From Prevotellaceae bacterium UBA3849 (GTDB taxonomy: Bacteria > Bacteroidota > Bacteroidia > Bacteroidales > Bacteroidaceae): a DNA stretch of 28,869 nt. Where the stretch lies: NCBI GenBank assembly GCA_002392645.1, contig DGHL01000069.1, forward strand, positions 1 to 28,869, in the 5' to 3' direction. Numbering within the stretch: position 1 is the first letter of the stretch; each line of letters opens with the position of its first letter. The notes under the pieces were generated by a model. The model was not told where the DNA came from and did no database searches. It saw only the letters and a list, made by a program, of their open reading frames with translations. The position numbers and the translations under genes were made by a program. Below, piece after piece: positions 8,436 to 16,668 of this stretch.

Positions 8436-10748
8436 TTACTTCTTTTTATGCTGTTTGGCCATCTTCTTTGCATACTTCGCATTGTATTTCTCTACCATGC
8501 GTAACTGTCTGCTCTTATATCTGTTATCATGACGTTCATGCAAAGCCTTTACCTTTGCAGGATCACGACGCAGACTGCCAATCTTGTATTGCAAACCGAA
8601 ATTCAGAGACTCATACAAGTGCAGTTTATCAGTGATACTGATAGTGTTGAATCCCTTGATATCATACTCGCTCTTCTGAGCTATGAAATATACTTCCGGG
8701 TTGAAGAACAGTGAAAATCCCTTCTTGCCTAAAGGATATGCAAGTTTGAATCCGCCATTAACACCAAAGTACCAGTTTTTATCGTCTTGGAACTGAGGTG
8801 CAGAATTGTATCCACCATCAAACACTGGCTCAGATGGAGCAACTTTGAATTTAACACCAGACAACCACATAAATGCAGGACCTACATAAGCATGCATCTC
8901 AAACTTACGCTTATTCATTCGTCCAGCACATAGGTTCATGAGGTTACCCTCAAATGCAAGTGCTCCAAAGAATACCTGACGGTCTACCTGAACGAGGCCT
9001 GTACGTCCCTTTGACCACATCACACCATTATCCATACGATAATGTGCACTGTAAGGCAAATTCTCAAGACGACTTGGATTCATCATATTAAGACTGGCAC
9101 GTATACCTATATATGTATTAAGCGTATAGTCTGCCCAAATCTGACCGTTCCACTCGAAGTTGCCTGCTCCCCAATCGCTATAACGACGTGACAACATTGC
9201 AAATCCGCCAGCAATACCAACTCGAACGCCCTTATTAGTCTTATATGTATAATGCTGTACAGCATCCATCTCTTCAACAGGACGATAGTGAGGACTACGT
9301 ACCATCACCGTCAGACCAAGATTAAGAGACATGTGGTTCATATCGTGGAGTTCTTCATTCTCTCTATAAACACTATGAGAATAGCGAGGCTCTAAGAACA
9401 CTTGTAAATCAGGATTGATATAAGCATACGCATGTACACCAAAAGTGTAAGACTCTGTACCAATACGATGTTTCTCTACGAAAGTAGCTTTATACTTTGA
9501 CATCGTACCATAACCCAAACCAAAGAATGCATAACCTCCAAATGGCTGATTCCAACTGAATTTCTTATAGAAAAAACCAAATGGATTGAACAATGCTTCC
9601 GCACGAATACCCATATAGTGAGTATTAAACGTTTGCGTCATATCACCATAAGGAGCGACGTCATTGCCCTGACCTTCATAAACGACTTCTTCGCGTTTAG
9701 CTATCTGAGTGAATCCCGAGAAGCGGAAACCTAAGACAGGAGACCACCATTTACCTATACTAACAGTAGTAGTATGGCCTGTTGAGTTGCCAAACTTCAA
9801 ATCATTGAGTTTCATTGTCTCTGACCAGTTCAAGCCACCAGCGAACTCAACAAACCAAGGTCTGCGCCAAAGCTCGTTAGTCTCATACGTCTCCTCTGGG
9901 AACTTCTCCAAGCGAGAGAGCATGAACTTCACACGTGCAGCCTTAGAAAGGTTATCATTCAGAGCGAACTCAAACGATACATTGGTTCCATAGAAGAGAT
10001 CAAATCCACGCCAGTTACGAAGATATTCATAATCCATTTGTGGTCCACCGATACCCATGTATGGCTCAATGTTCAAATATGTGTGAGGGCCTGTGAATAT
10101 CTTCAATTGAACACCAGTATGTGCCTCTGGCGCGAACTTTTTCTTGCCAGTTCCATTGAAGAACGTATAGTTACCTCCAATACCTACAAGTGCCTGCACA
10201 TCCAACCAACGAGAAGAGTTATATCCCTCAAAGTGTGTTGTGATGTCATGCATATAGTCTAACCTACCAGATACACGTGCAAGACGAAGACCACGCTGAT
10301 AGTTGTAACCCCATCCCAAACCTGCACTAAGTCTAAGTCCATTCAGTTTGTTCAGCCTGGTTCCAACCTGTCCCATAATCTGTATAAGATTCAATTTAGG
10401 GGCATTCTCAGCCTGCGGCAAGACTTGCTCATAACCAGCAGAGACACCATAATAGAGATTCTGCAGAATTCCCTTATAGAATTGGTATCCTTTCGGTTTA
10501 TAGAAGTCCTTGACACTGTAATCCAAAGCATTCACCGCATTGGTACCACGAGCAAGGTTCTTACGTGACATCTTTATGGTGTCACGCATAGCCTGCAGAT
10601 CTTCCTCGTCAAGCGTATCCAACGGATCCATAAGCCTCAATGAAGCCAAGTCCGAAGGATTAACCGTAGGCGCAGCCTTTAAGCTACAGTTGCTCTGCAG
10701 CCCCAACAGCAGTGCTGTTAATACAACAGGAATTAATTTTCTATTCAT
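8436..10748 (-). CDS. Outer-membrane protein with three consecutive beta-barrel units
   Basis: 770 residues with signal peptide (about 1-25, cleavage near SLKA-AP). From about residue 97 the sequence is alternating, aromatic-rich beta strand pattern. It falls into three units of roughly 170-220 residues: 97-266, 298-486 and 507-728. Each opens with a similar strand (YYGVSAGYEQ, WFVEFAGGLNW, VRVGIAGGFAM) and contains later strands with matching themes (TYLNIEPYMGIG, LQVFLEPRYSHS, FSLFFNPEVYFIA). Each also ends in a strand of the type VSFEFALND, SLNLGLTVMV or SLNFGLQYKI. The C-terminal 40 residues are a basic tail (KKMAKQHKKK). It is 22 bases downstream of the OmpA-like gene. I do not recognise a named family; triplication of an OmpA/OmpW-size barrel is the most economical description. 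A single large barrel of about 30 strands is the alternative. Confidence 0.75.
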   Translation of the reverse strand: MNRKLIPVVLTALLLGLQSNCSLKAAPTVNPSDLASLRLMDPLDTLDEEDLQAMRDTIKMSRKNLARGTNAVNALDYSVKDFYKPKGYQFYKGILQNLYYGVSAGYEQVLPQAENAPKLNLIQIMGQVGTRLNKLNGLRLSAGLGWGYNYQRGLRLARVSGRLDYMHDITTHFEGYNSSRWLDVQALVGIGGNYTFFNGTGKKKFAPEAHTGVQLKIFTGPHTYLNIEPYMGIGGPQMDYEYLRNWRGFDLFYGTNVSFEFALNDNLSKAARVKFMLSRLEKFPEETYETNELWRRPWFVEFAGGLNWSETMKLNDLKFGNSTGHTTTVSIGKWWSPVLGFRFSGFTQIAKREEVVYEGQGNDVAPYGDMTQTFNTHYMGIRAEALFNPFGFFYKKFSWNQPFGGYAFFGLGYGTMSKYKATFVEKHRIGTESYTFGVHAYAYINPDLQVFLEPRYSHSVYRENEELHDMNHMSLNLGLTVMVRSPHYRPVEEMDAVQHYTYKTNKGVRVGIAGGFAMLSRRYSDWGAGNFEWNGQIWADYTLNTYIGIRASLNMMNPSRLENLPYSAHYRMDNGVMWSKGRTGLVQVDRQVFFGALAFEGNLMNLCAGRMNKRKFEMHAYVGPAFMWLSGVKFKVAPSEPVFDGGYNSAPQFQDDKNWYFGVNGGFKLAYPLGKKGFSLFFNPEVYFIAQKSEYDIKGFNTISITDKLHLYESLNFGLQYKIGSLRRDPAKVKALHERHDNRYKSRQLRMVEKYNAKYAKKMAKQHKKK

Positions 10749-10770
10749 TTTTTATCTGTAGAATTCAGCT

Positions 10771-13329
10771 TTATTCAGTAGATTCACTATTCTCTTTAGA
10801 TGCCTCACCTTCCCCTACTGGATTTTCTCCATTCTCAGTTGACTCATCTACTTCGTCTTCATCACCACTAATCTCCATAACATCATTAGCTCCGTCGGCT
10901 GTTGCTTCGTTCTTGAGAGTTACAGAGTTATTAAACATATCGCGATAACGTTCTTTCTGTTTCTTACTGTATTTAAACTTCTCACGCAACTTATCACTTA
11001 CCTGACCATCGGCAAGATACAACCATTTAAACGATGGCTCAAGCTCAAAGCTATGATCAAAGAAGCACAGATACTTTGGGATATATCCTGGTTTCTTTGG
11101 TTCTCCAAGACGCTGTTCCTCTAAATCAGCTTCCAAAATACCACGAAGATACCATTTCTTTGGATTCTCATCATCCATTGCAGCAACCAACTCCTGACAA
11201 ACAGAATTTGGTACGTTCAATATTTCACGTGCTTCTGTATAAATAACAGCCTTATTATCAGGAGAACAACTGATGACAAAATTCATTGCATCAAGAACCT
11301 CCTTCTCCTCTGCAGGAGAAAGCTGATGTGTAGCATACTTTACGAAACCCTCCTTGAACTTTATATATTTCTTGAGTCGCTCTACTTTCGGGTCATTGTC
11401 ATTAGCAAACCAATAGTTACAATAGCTCAAAGCACTATCACGCTCTTCCATCTGGAAGTATGTGATAATCTGATTAATCAACACCTCACGACGGTTTTTC
11501 TGTGCCTTCTCACTACGCTCACGAACTGACATCGCACGCAAACGGGAATTGATAAATGGAGCAAGCACCCTTGCATCAGGCTTACCCTGACGTGAGTTCA
11601 ACATAGCCATCTTATTGGCTACATACATTGAGAACTTGATATTTTCATAACCAGCAGTTCTTGTTACGTGATTATATGCAATCATCGTAAGAGTATCCAA
11701 TTCTGCTGAATCTTTGATTACAGTATAAAGGTTATAGTAGTCACCATCAGAAAAATCCTTTCCCTTTCCCTGAAGCAAATCGTGCTTACGCTCCAAATAT
11801 GCAGCATATGCCTCATCCGCATCCATAATATGCTCACGCTCATAACGATATGTCACACGCATACGACGCTGAGTAACAAGTACAGGTTCTATGACAGTTT
11901 CATAGCCTTCAATGGCCTGTATAGCTGCATCGCCGCCATAACCATTCATACCCATATTCTTACGAATCTGTTCTGCATGACCAGGGAATCCATCTTCTTC
12001 AACCTGTTTTGCAACGTCTTCCCAAGTGTACACCTTTGGAGCACCTGTATGGAACGCAACATCTACCTTACCCATGTAATTGCGCACCTTCTGAACGGCA
12101 ACCTTTGTACGTTCTGCTGCAAGTCTGCGGTTTGATTCCAAACCACCTTCCGGTGAAGCCGAAGCCTCAACCTTAACTTCCATCAACTGATCTCCATATG
12201 AACGCAACTCTGTAACAAGGTCATTCAACATCTTTTCATTAATAGAGTCGTTAATCAGTTCTGATTTACCGACTATAAATCTAAGACGGAGATCCTGATT
12301 CTTCGTATCGTAGTTACTCTCTGCTGTTACCTGGAACTCATCAACATCCATATCAGCAGCGGCAACACCAAGATCAATGAACTTAAAGATGTTCTTACCA
12401 TTACAAGAACCTGTCGAAGCAGACTGATGGAAATAGTCATTATTAAATTCAGCAAGTACTACTTCGTATGGTATTTTATAGGTCTTACGACGATTTGGCT
12501 TTACATAAACCAACGTAGTATCTACATATATTTTCTCGTCATCATACAATAACTTTGGACTATAGCAATATGCGACATTATCATATTTCATATAATTGAA
12601 ACGCATACGCTTATCCTGAAGCTTATGATACTCATAACCCTCCATTACGACACCAGGAATATAATCCACGGTATCCTCCGTCTGACAATCTACAGACATT
12701 GGCTGAATAACAAGGCGTGCCTTGCTGTTTCCGTATGCTTTAGGTAAATCTACATGTATTCTGAAATACATATTTTTACCATCATCAATAGGAGGAGCTG
12801 CCACAATATTAATCGTATCCTTATTAACACCAAAGACATCCACATTCTCAATTCGCTGAGAACCCTTATCCATAGTGCTCTTGAAAGCATGCTCATACTC
12901 AGTCTGACCCTCCGCGAGAGTAATAACCTGGAATCGAGCATCCTCAATAGTCAACTCATCTTCTGGGTCATACGTAGAGATAAGTATCGCCATATCAGGA
13001 TATGCATGCACCCTAAAGTCACCATTACCCTTTGAGTTTCTGAACTTAATCTTATTCTTAGCAAGTGCATCGTCCCAAGCTGTCAAGACAATATTACCAC
13101 CATCACCACGCTGAAGAGCAATAGCATCCTCAAGTGACTTTAACACAGAATTAGCTTTATTCGTTGTCTTAAACAAAGCATATTGTACTGTACGATAAGT
13201 TTTTTGTCCAGACGTCTCAAAACAAACGTGAACATTTGCATCAATAGCATCTCCCTGTGCTTTAGCATTATTTATACCAAGCACAGTAAGCAAAGCAAAT
13301 AAGAGTATGTATGATAAGCTACGCTTCAT
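10771..13329 (-). CDS. OmpA-like/TPR-like envelope protein with acidic tail
   Basis: 852 residues. Signal peptide 1-24 (FALLTVLGINNAKA, cleavage before QG). Residues 25-340 are mainly beta, possibly repeats of a Greek-key type. Residues 345-420 form an OmpA-C-like domain: LRLRFIVGKSELIND followed by VKVEASASPEGGLESNRRLA and ERTKVAVQKV. The usual Asp of the OmpA peptidoglycan site (G-H-T-D) is replaced by A-S-P-E-G, a variant seen in Bacteroidetes OmpA/DUF3868-type proteins, while the later Arg is kept. Residues 460-800 are helical and TPR-like (DSALSYCNYWFANDNDP, KWYLRGILEADLEEQ, FFDHSFELEPSFKWLY). The last 35 residues are an acidic low-complexity tail. The combination recalls PorE-type cell-wall anchors but in a different order. 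It probably links the operon's outer-membrane parts to the cell wall, which is an inference. Confidence 0.8.
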   Translation of the reverse strand: MKRSLSYILLFALLTVLGINNAKAQGDAIDANVHVCFETSGQKTYRTVQYALFKTTNKANSVLKSLEDAIALQRGDGGNIVLTAWDDALAKNKIKFRNSKGNGDFRVHAYPDMAILISTYDPEDELTIEDARFQVITLAEGQTEYEHAFKSTMDKGSQRIENVDVFGVNKDTINIVAAPPIDDGKNMYFRIHVDLPKAYGNSKARLVIQPMSVDCQTEDTVDYIPGVVMEGYEYHKLQDKRMRFNYMKYDNVAYCYSPKLLYDDEKIYVDTTLVYVKPNRRKTYKIPYEVVLAEFNNDYFHQSASTGSCNGKNIFKFIDLGVAAADMDVDEFQVTAESNYDTKNQDLRLRFIVGKSELINDSINEKMLNDLVTELRSYGDQLMEVKVEASASPEGGLESNRRLAAERTKVAVQKVRNYMGKVDVAFHTGAPKVYTWEDVAKQVEEDGFPGHAEQIRKNMGMNGYGGDAAIQAIEGYETVIEPVLVTQRRMRVTYRYEREHIMDADEAYAAYLERKHDLLQGKGKDFSDGDYYNLYTVIKDSAELDTLTMIAYNHVTRTAGYENIKFSMYVANKMAMLNSRQGKPDARVLAPFINSRLRAMSVRERSEKAQKNRREVLINQIITYFQMEERDSALSYCNYWFANDNDPKVERLKKYIKFKEGFVKYATHQLSPAEEKEVLDAMNFVISCSPDNKAVIYTEAREILNVPNSVCQELVAAMDDENPKKWYLRGILEADLEEQRLGEPKKPGYIPKYLCFFDHSFELEPSFKWLYLADGQVSDKLREKFKYSKKQKERYRDMFNNSVTLKNEATADGANDVMEISGDEDEVDESTENGENPVGEGEASKENSESTE

Positions 13330-13353
13330 TCTTATATTGTTTTTGATATGACT

Positions 13354-13941
13354 TTACTTTAATATATATGACACTGATACACCTATTTTGATAGGGCACA
13401 ACATCGTTGCACGTGAGTTGGTTGGAATCTCATCTGTAGGATAAACACCTGCCTCATCACTTTTGTCTATTCTTACATAATCAGAATAAGGAGTCCTTAA
13501 CATATAATTTCTCTCGTCACGCGCTACGAATCCCAAACTCGTATGAAAATCGATAAGTAAGCGACGAGTTACAGGCCATACATAACCATATGACATACCT
13601 GCACCCATAGCATGACCATGATAGCGTTTTGAATACGCTTCTATATCATACTTCGTGAGAATACCAACAGCACCAACGTAATGATGGAACAATGGACGAC
13701 CTCCAAAATAAAGTCTCCATTCTGGTTGAAAAGCAAGCATCTTCCAATTCTTGCCCATTATTTTATTGCCCCATAAGCCATCAACTGCCAAAGACGAACG
13801 TTTATTCAATACCAACTCAAAACCAAATGAATAGGCTTGCATTGCATCCATCATTGCATTGGTATTGATAGATACAATCTGAGCAGAACTTTTCGTCACA
13901 GACAATGCTACTATAGTCAATATAAGCAGTATCTTTCTCAT
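13354..13941 (-). CDS. DUF3575 family outer-membrane protein, short form
   Basis: 195 residues with signal peptide (cleavage near KSSA-QIV). The pattern fits DUF3575, a Bacteroidetes outer-membrane-type beta protein: SINTNAMMDAMQAYSFGFEL, SLAVDGLWGNK, AFQPEWRLYFGGRPLFHHYVG, GAGMSYGYVWPVTRRLLIDF and FVARDERNYM correspond to the family's N-terminal strand, W-K-W-x-x-x-Q-P-E-x-R-Y-W block and G-x-S-Y-G-Y block. It lies 24 bases before the OmpA-like gene. DUF3575 genes typically accompany OmpA/DUF3868-like proteins and fimbria-anchor lipoproteins, which matches this operon. The biochemical role is unknown. Confidence 0.85.
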   Translation of the reverse strand: MRKILLILTIVALSVTKSSAQIVSINTNAMMDAMQAYSFGFELVLNKRSSLAVDGLWGNKIMGKNWKMLAFQPEWRLYFGGRPLFHHYVGAVGILTKYDIEAYSKRYHGHAMGAGMSYGYVWPVTRRLLIDFHTSLGFVARDERNYMLRTPYSDYVRIDKSDEAGVYPTDEIPTNSRATMLCPIKIGVSVSYILK

Positions 13942-13991
13942 TTTTTCAATTTATATAATGAAATCTTCTCCTATATGCACAAAGTCAACAA

Positions 13992-15248
13992 TTAATCTTT
14001 CCAGATTATCGTCTCACCAGCAATAGCTTTATCTAACATCTCAGGTGTTATTACCGAACTTATATTAATTTCCAAGTCAGTACTTCCACCCCAAATCCAT
14101 CCTTTATCAAGTTTACTAATTACACCCGACTCAATAATAGACTTACTAATATTACATAAGACAACTAATTCCACCGGTTTTCCATTCCATTGACAATTTA
14201 CAGAGAGCTGCATAACGCCAGGTCCGTTGGTTGCCGTTGTCGGTTCCACTTCTGTTCCATAAGAGAAACCAGACATAACTATATTAGCACCGTATGACAC
14301 CGACTTACTATTTTCTGAATCTACAACATTTGGATAGAATCTAAATGGAATCTTAACTGTATTTTCGACATCATATGTCTTATAGTAAAAACTCATTCCT
14401 CTTGGAACTCCTGACACTATAGCATAGATATCGTTCACTTTTAGTCCTGTAAGATTATCTGCCTTTTTAAACGTCATATTAATATTGTATTGACGCATTA
14501 CAGGGATCTTTTCGAAATTGATAGCCTTATGCTCACCTACCTTTAATGTATCAAAAGACAAGCCACCAAATACAGGCAGACCTCCATGACGTACATATTT
14601 TGCCTCTTCTCCATCTGCGTTTACATAGTGATTACGATCATGTTCATCATTATCACCATTCCACCAGAATGGAGTCTGCATAGGATTTTTACCTTCTCCA
14701 TAATTATGTTCATATGCTATACTAAACAAATCTCGGAAAGAGTATGTCTTATAACTACAAAATACATCTCTCAGTACATCATAGCTAGGATACTCCATAA
14801 CATTGCTCATAAAAGCCTCATCCATAACATAATCGTTTGGATTAATTCTTGTTACGACGGCAACGCTTCTAAATATACCAGCACCATAGTAGAATCTCTG
14901 ATCAAAACCTTCATGGGTCATGCTTTTGATGCGATCTTCATTCGATGTATCTGACTCTCTATCCTTAGGTACCCACTGATATCTACCATCCTGAGGCTGA
15001 AGGGCAACATGCTTCAAATTATGCTTCAAATCTCCAGAAACCTCATAGGTGAATATGTGTAACGTATCTGCACCCCACATATCTTCCAACAAATTACCCA
15101 CATTATATGTGAAATAAGTAGAATCATGCAGTATCGATGCATAGTTATCTATAATATCTTCTTCTGTACAAGAATTCAAAGATACTGTGAGCGGCAACGC
15201 ACTTACGGTCAACACCGCCATTTGTATTATATTTCTAAGCTTCATCAT
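13992..15248 (-). CDS. Lipoprotein, possibly related to DUF5119/fimbria-anchor proteins
   Basis: 418 residues. The N-terminus ends in a lipobox-like site (SLNSCTEEDII, Cys about residue 27), so it should be a lipid-anchored envelope protein. No Asp follows the Cys, which favours outer-membrane location, though sorting rules in this phylum differ. The C-terminal half (about 245-400) has a beta-sandwich pattern, IYAIVSGVPRGMSFYYKT, then YGANIVMSGFSYG, then GVMQLSVNCQWNGKPVELVV. This resembles the second domain of DUF5119/FimB-Mfa2-type anchors; the match is by pattern only. The start overlaps the stop of the previous gene by 14 bases. A strong AGGAGG lies just upstream and could serve either of two adjacent ATGs (15248, 15245), so translational coupling is likely. 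Function is unknown; anchor or cap of a surface structure is the best guess. Confidence 0.7.
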   Translation of the reverse strand: MMKLRNIIQMAVLTVSALPLTVSLNSCTEEDIIDNYASILHDSTYFTYNVGNLLEDMWGADTLHIFTYEVSGDLKHNLKHVALQPQDGRYQWVPKDRESDTSNEDRIKSMTHEGFDQRFYYGAGIFRSVAVVTRINPNDYVMDEAFMSNVMEYPSYDVLRDVFCSYKTYSFRDLFSIAYEHNYGEGKNPMQTPFWWNGDNDEHDRNHYVNADGEEAKYVRHGGLPVFGGLSFDTLKVGEHKAINFEKIPVMRQYNINMTFKKADNLTGLKVNDIYAIVSGVPRGMSFYYKTYDVENTVKIPFRFYPNVVDSENSKSVSYGANIVMSGFSYGTEVEPTTATNGPGVMQLSVNCQWNGKPVELVVLCNISKSIIESGVISKLDKGWIWGGSTDLEINISSVITPEMLDKAIAGETIIWKD

Positions 15249-16512
15249 TATCCTCCTTTCTTGTACTATTCAACAAGGCACTATCTTGTTCTGATTCTGA
15301 GGCATTCTCATCCTTCACATCCTCAGTCGGTTCTGGCTGCTGTTGTGGTTCTGGTTGGCTTTCTACCTGTGGCTCACTACTTTGTGTTGCTGCAGATGTA
15401 CTTTCTGCCTCAGACTCAGCCTCGGCTTTTTTCTTATTCTTTTTATTCTTCTTACTCTTACCTGGCTCTACTTCATACAAAGCCTCACCCTGTTGCTCAG
15501 ACTCAGCCTTGAGTGTCTCTATATCCTTCTTAGTACGCTCAATCTGTTCTGCTTTTTCTTCTGCCGTACGTACTGCAAGAACAGAGTCGTATATATGACG
15601 GAAATCCAGATACACTACCTTATATATAGAATCCGCAATATACTGCTGCAGGGCTCTTGCCTCTGCATCTGAATACAGAGAGTCCATCAAAGAACGATAC
15701 TGAACATCAGCATCATAGCGCCAACGATATCTCTTCTGTATAGGATAGTTTCCGAAACGATACACAAAAGAAACATGGAGATCCTTCAAGACTGGTATTG
15801 GGTTAAACTTCCACTTATCAGACTTTTCTGTCACACCATAGGCATTGTTCTCCTGATCTATATCGTATTTATCTGTCTTATGAACACAGAAACCTGCACT
15901 AAAACCGCAATCCAAATCCAAAGAATTGCCATCAGAGAACTGATACAGAGGTTTTTCGAATCCCCATGTAAAACCAGCCTGTATAGCATTGCCCTGAGTA
16001 CCTTTGATTGCATCCTTCAACAAGAAAGAGTACTTAGTATACGCTACATAACCACCACGATAGAACACCCATGTAGGATGGCTTGGCAACATAGCACGCG
16101 CAGAAAGAATCTTCTCATACCACAAGCGGTGATGATGGAAAATTCCCGTTGGTGTAGCCTGACGCTCGCGCCAATATGCACGACCTTCGAGAGAAACCTC
16201 AAAGATGTTGAATACCAATGGCATCACGAACGTGTTCTTCATAGATGGACGGTAGCGTACATTTGCCATTACAGACCATCTGTTGTAGTTACGACCTTTG
16301 ATGTCGAACTCCACACCAAGGTTAGGCACACACATAACCCAGTCAACTGCATTAGTGTGCAAAGACACACGTTCTGCCAATGACAGGGTATCAATGTTGT
16401 GACTATCATCCATCACTGAATGCGCGCTAACACTCAGTGACAACAGCATCGCACACGCCATGACCACATGACGCAGAGCTGATTTTGATTTTGTGTAGTA
16501 TATTTCCTTCAT
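15235..16512 (-). CDS. DUF3575 family protein with charged C-terminal extension, first gene of the envelope operon
   Basis: The start chosen is the ATG at 16512 (425 residues), which has GGAAA five bases upstream. An in-frame ATG at 16530 adds six residues but lacks a ribosome site. A signal peptide ends near SVSAHS. The DUF3575 barrel pattern spans about residues 40-260: SLHTNAVDWVMCVPNLGVEF, NRWSVMANVRYRP, GRAYWRERQ, WVFYRGGYVAYTKYSF and QAGFTWGFEKPLY. After this come a helical stretch (270-340) and a Lys/Glu/Gln/Ser-rich low-complexity tail (SKKNKKNKKKAEAESEAEST) of about 100 residues, which ordinary DUF3575 proteins lack. The tail may bind partners or the cell wall. It heads six closely spaced genes (gaps of -14, 50, 24, 22 and about 27 bases). 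Confidence 0.82.
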   Translation of the reverse strand: MKEIYYTKSKSALRHVVMACAMLLSLSVSAHSVMDDSHNIDTLSLAERVSLHTNAVDWVMCVPNLGVEFDIKGRNYNRWSVMANVRYRPSMKNTFVMPLVFNIFEVSLEGRAYWRERQATPTGIFHHHRLWYEKILSARAMLPSHPTWVFYRGGYVAYTKYSFLLKDAIKGTQGNAIQAGFTWGFEKPLYQFSDGNSLDLDCGFSAGFCVHKTDKYDIDQENNAYGVTEKSDKWKFNPIPVLKDLHVSFVYRFGNYPIQKRYRWRYDADVQYRSLMDSLYSDAEARALQQYIADSIYKVVYLDFRHIYDSVLAVRTAEEKAEQIERTKKDIETLKAESEQQGEALYEVEPGKSKKNKKNKKKAEAESEAESTSAATQSSEPQVESQPEPQQQPEPTEDVKDENASESEQDSALLNSTRKEDNDEA

Positions 16513-16530
16513 TAGTTTCCGATGAAACAT

Positions 16531-16560
16531 TTTTGCGTAATTTTACGTAATTTCCGTAAC
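16531..16560 (-). repeat. Three 10-base repeats in the operon leader
   Basis: Read on the plus strand the bases are TTTTGCGTAA, TTTTACGTAA, TTTCCGTAAC: three units of one helical turn each, between the inferred transcription start and the first gene. They would be in the 5' leader or just at the start point. Confidence 0.6.
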
Positions 16561-16566
16561 AAGGTG

Positions 16567-16598
16567 CAAAATTACAACTTTTTTTGTAATTTTACATA
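16567..16598 (-). promoter_or_regulatory. Promoter of the six-gene envelope operon, overlapped by a palindrome
   Basis: Minus strand TAATTTTG at 16574-16567 is a perfect -7 box. TATG at 16598-16595, 20 bases upstream, is a one-mismatch -33 box. A perfect 10-base inverted repeat (AAAATTACAA, spacer of 6, TTGTAATTTT) covers 16568-16593 and so includes most of the -7 box. This would suit a repressor site, or could simply be AT-rich self-complementarity. Confidence 0.6.
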
Positions 16599-16668
16599 TT
16601 GACGTCTATATTTTTTGCATGTCATTTAGATTTCTTAACATAAATCATTACAACGTCATTTTTGCACC

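Noticed and set aside
15775..16383. 202-codon plus-strand frame
   Set aside because: Antisense to the long DUF3575 gene, no domain, composition of a shadow frame.
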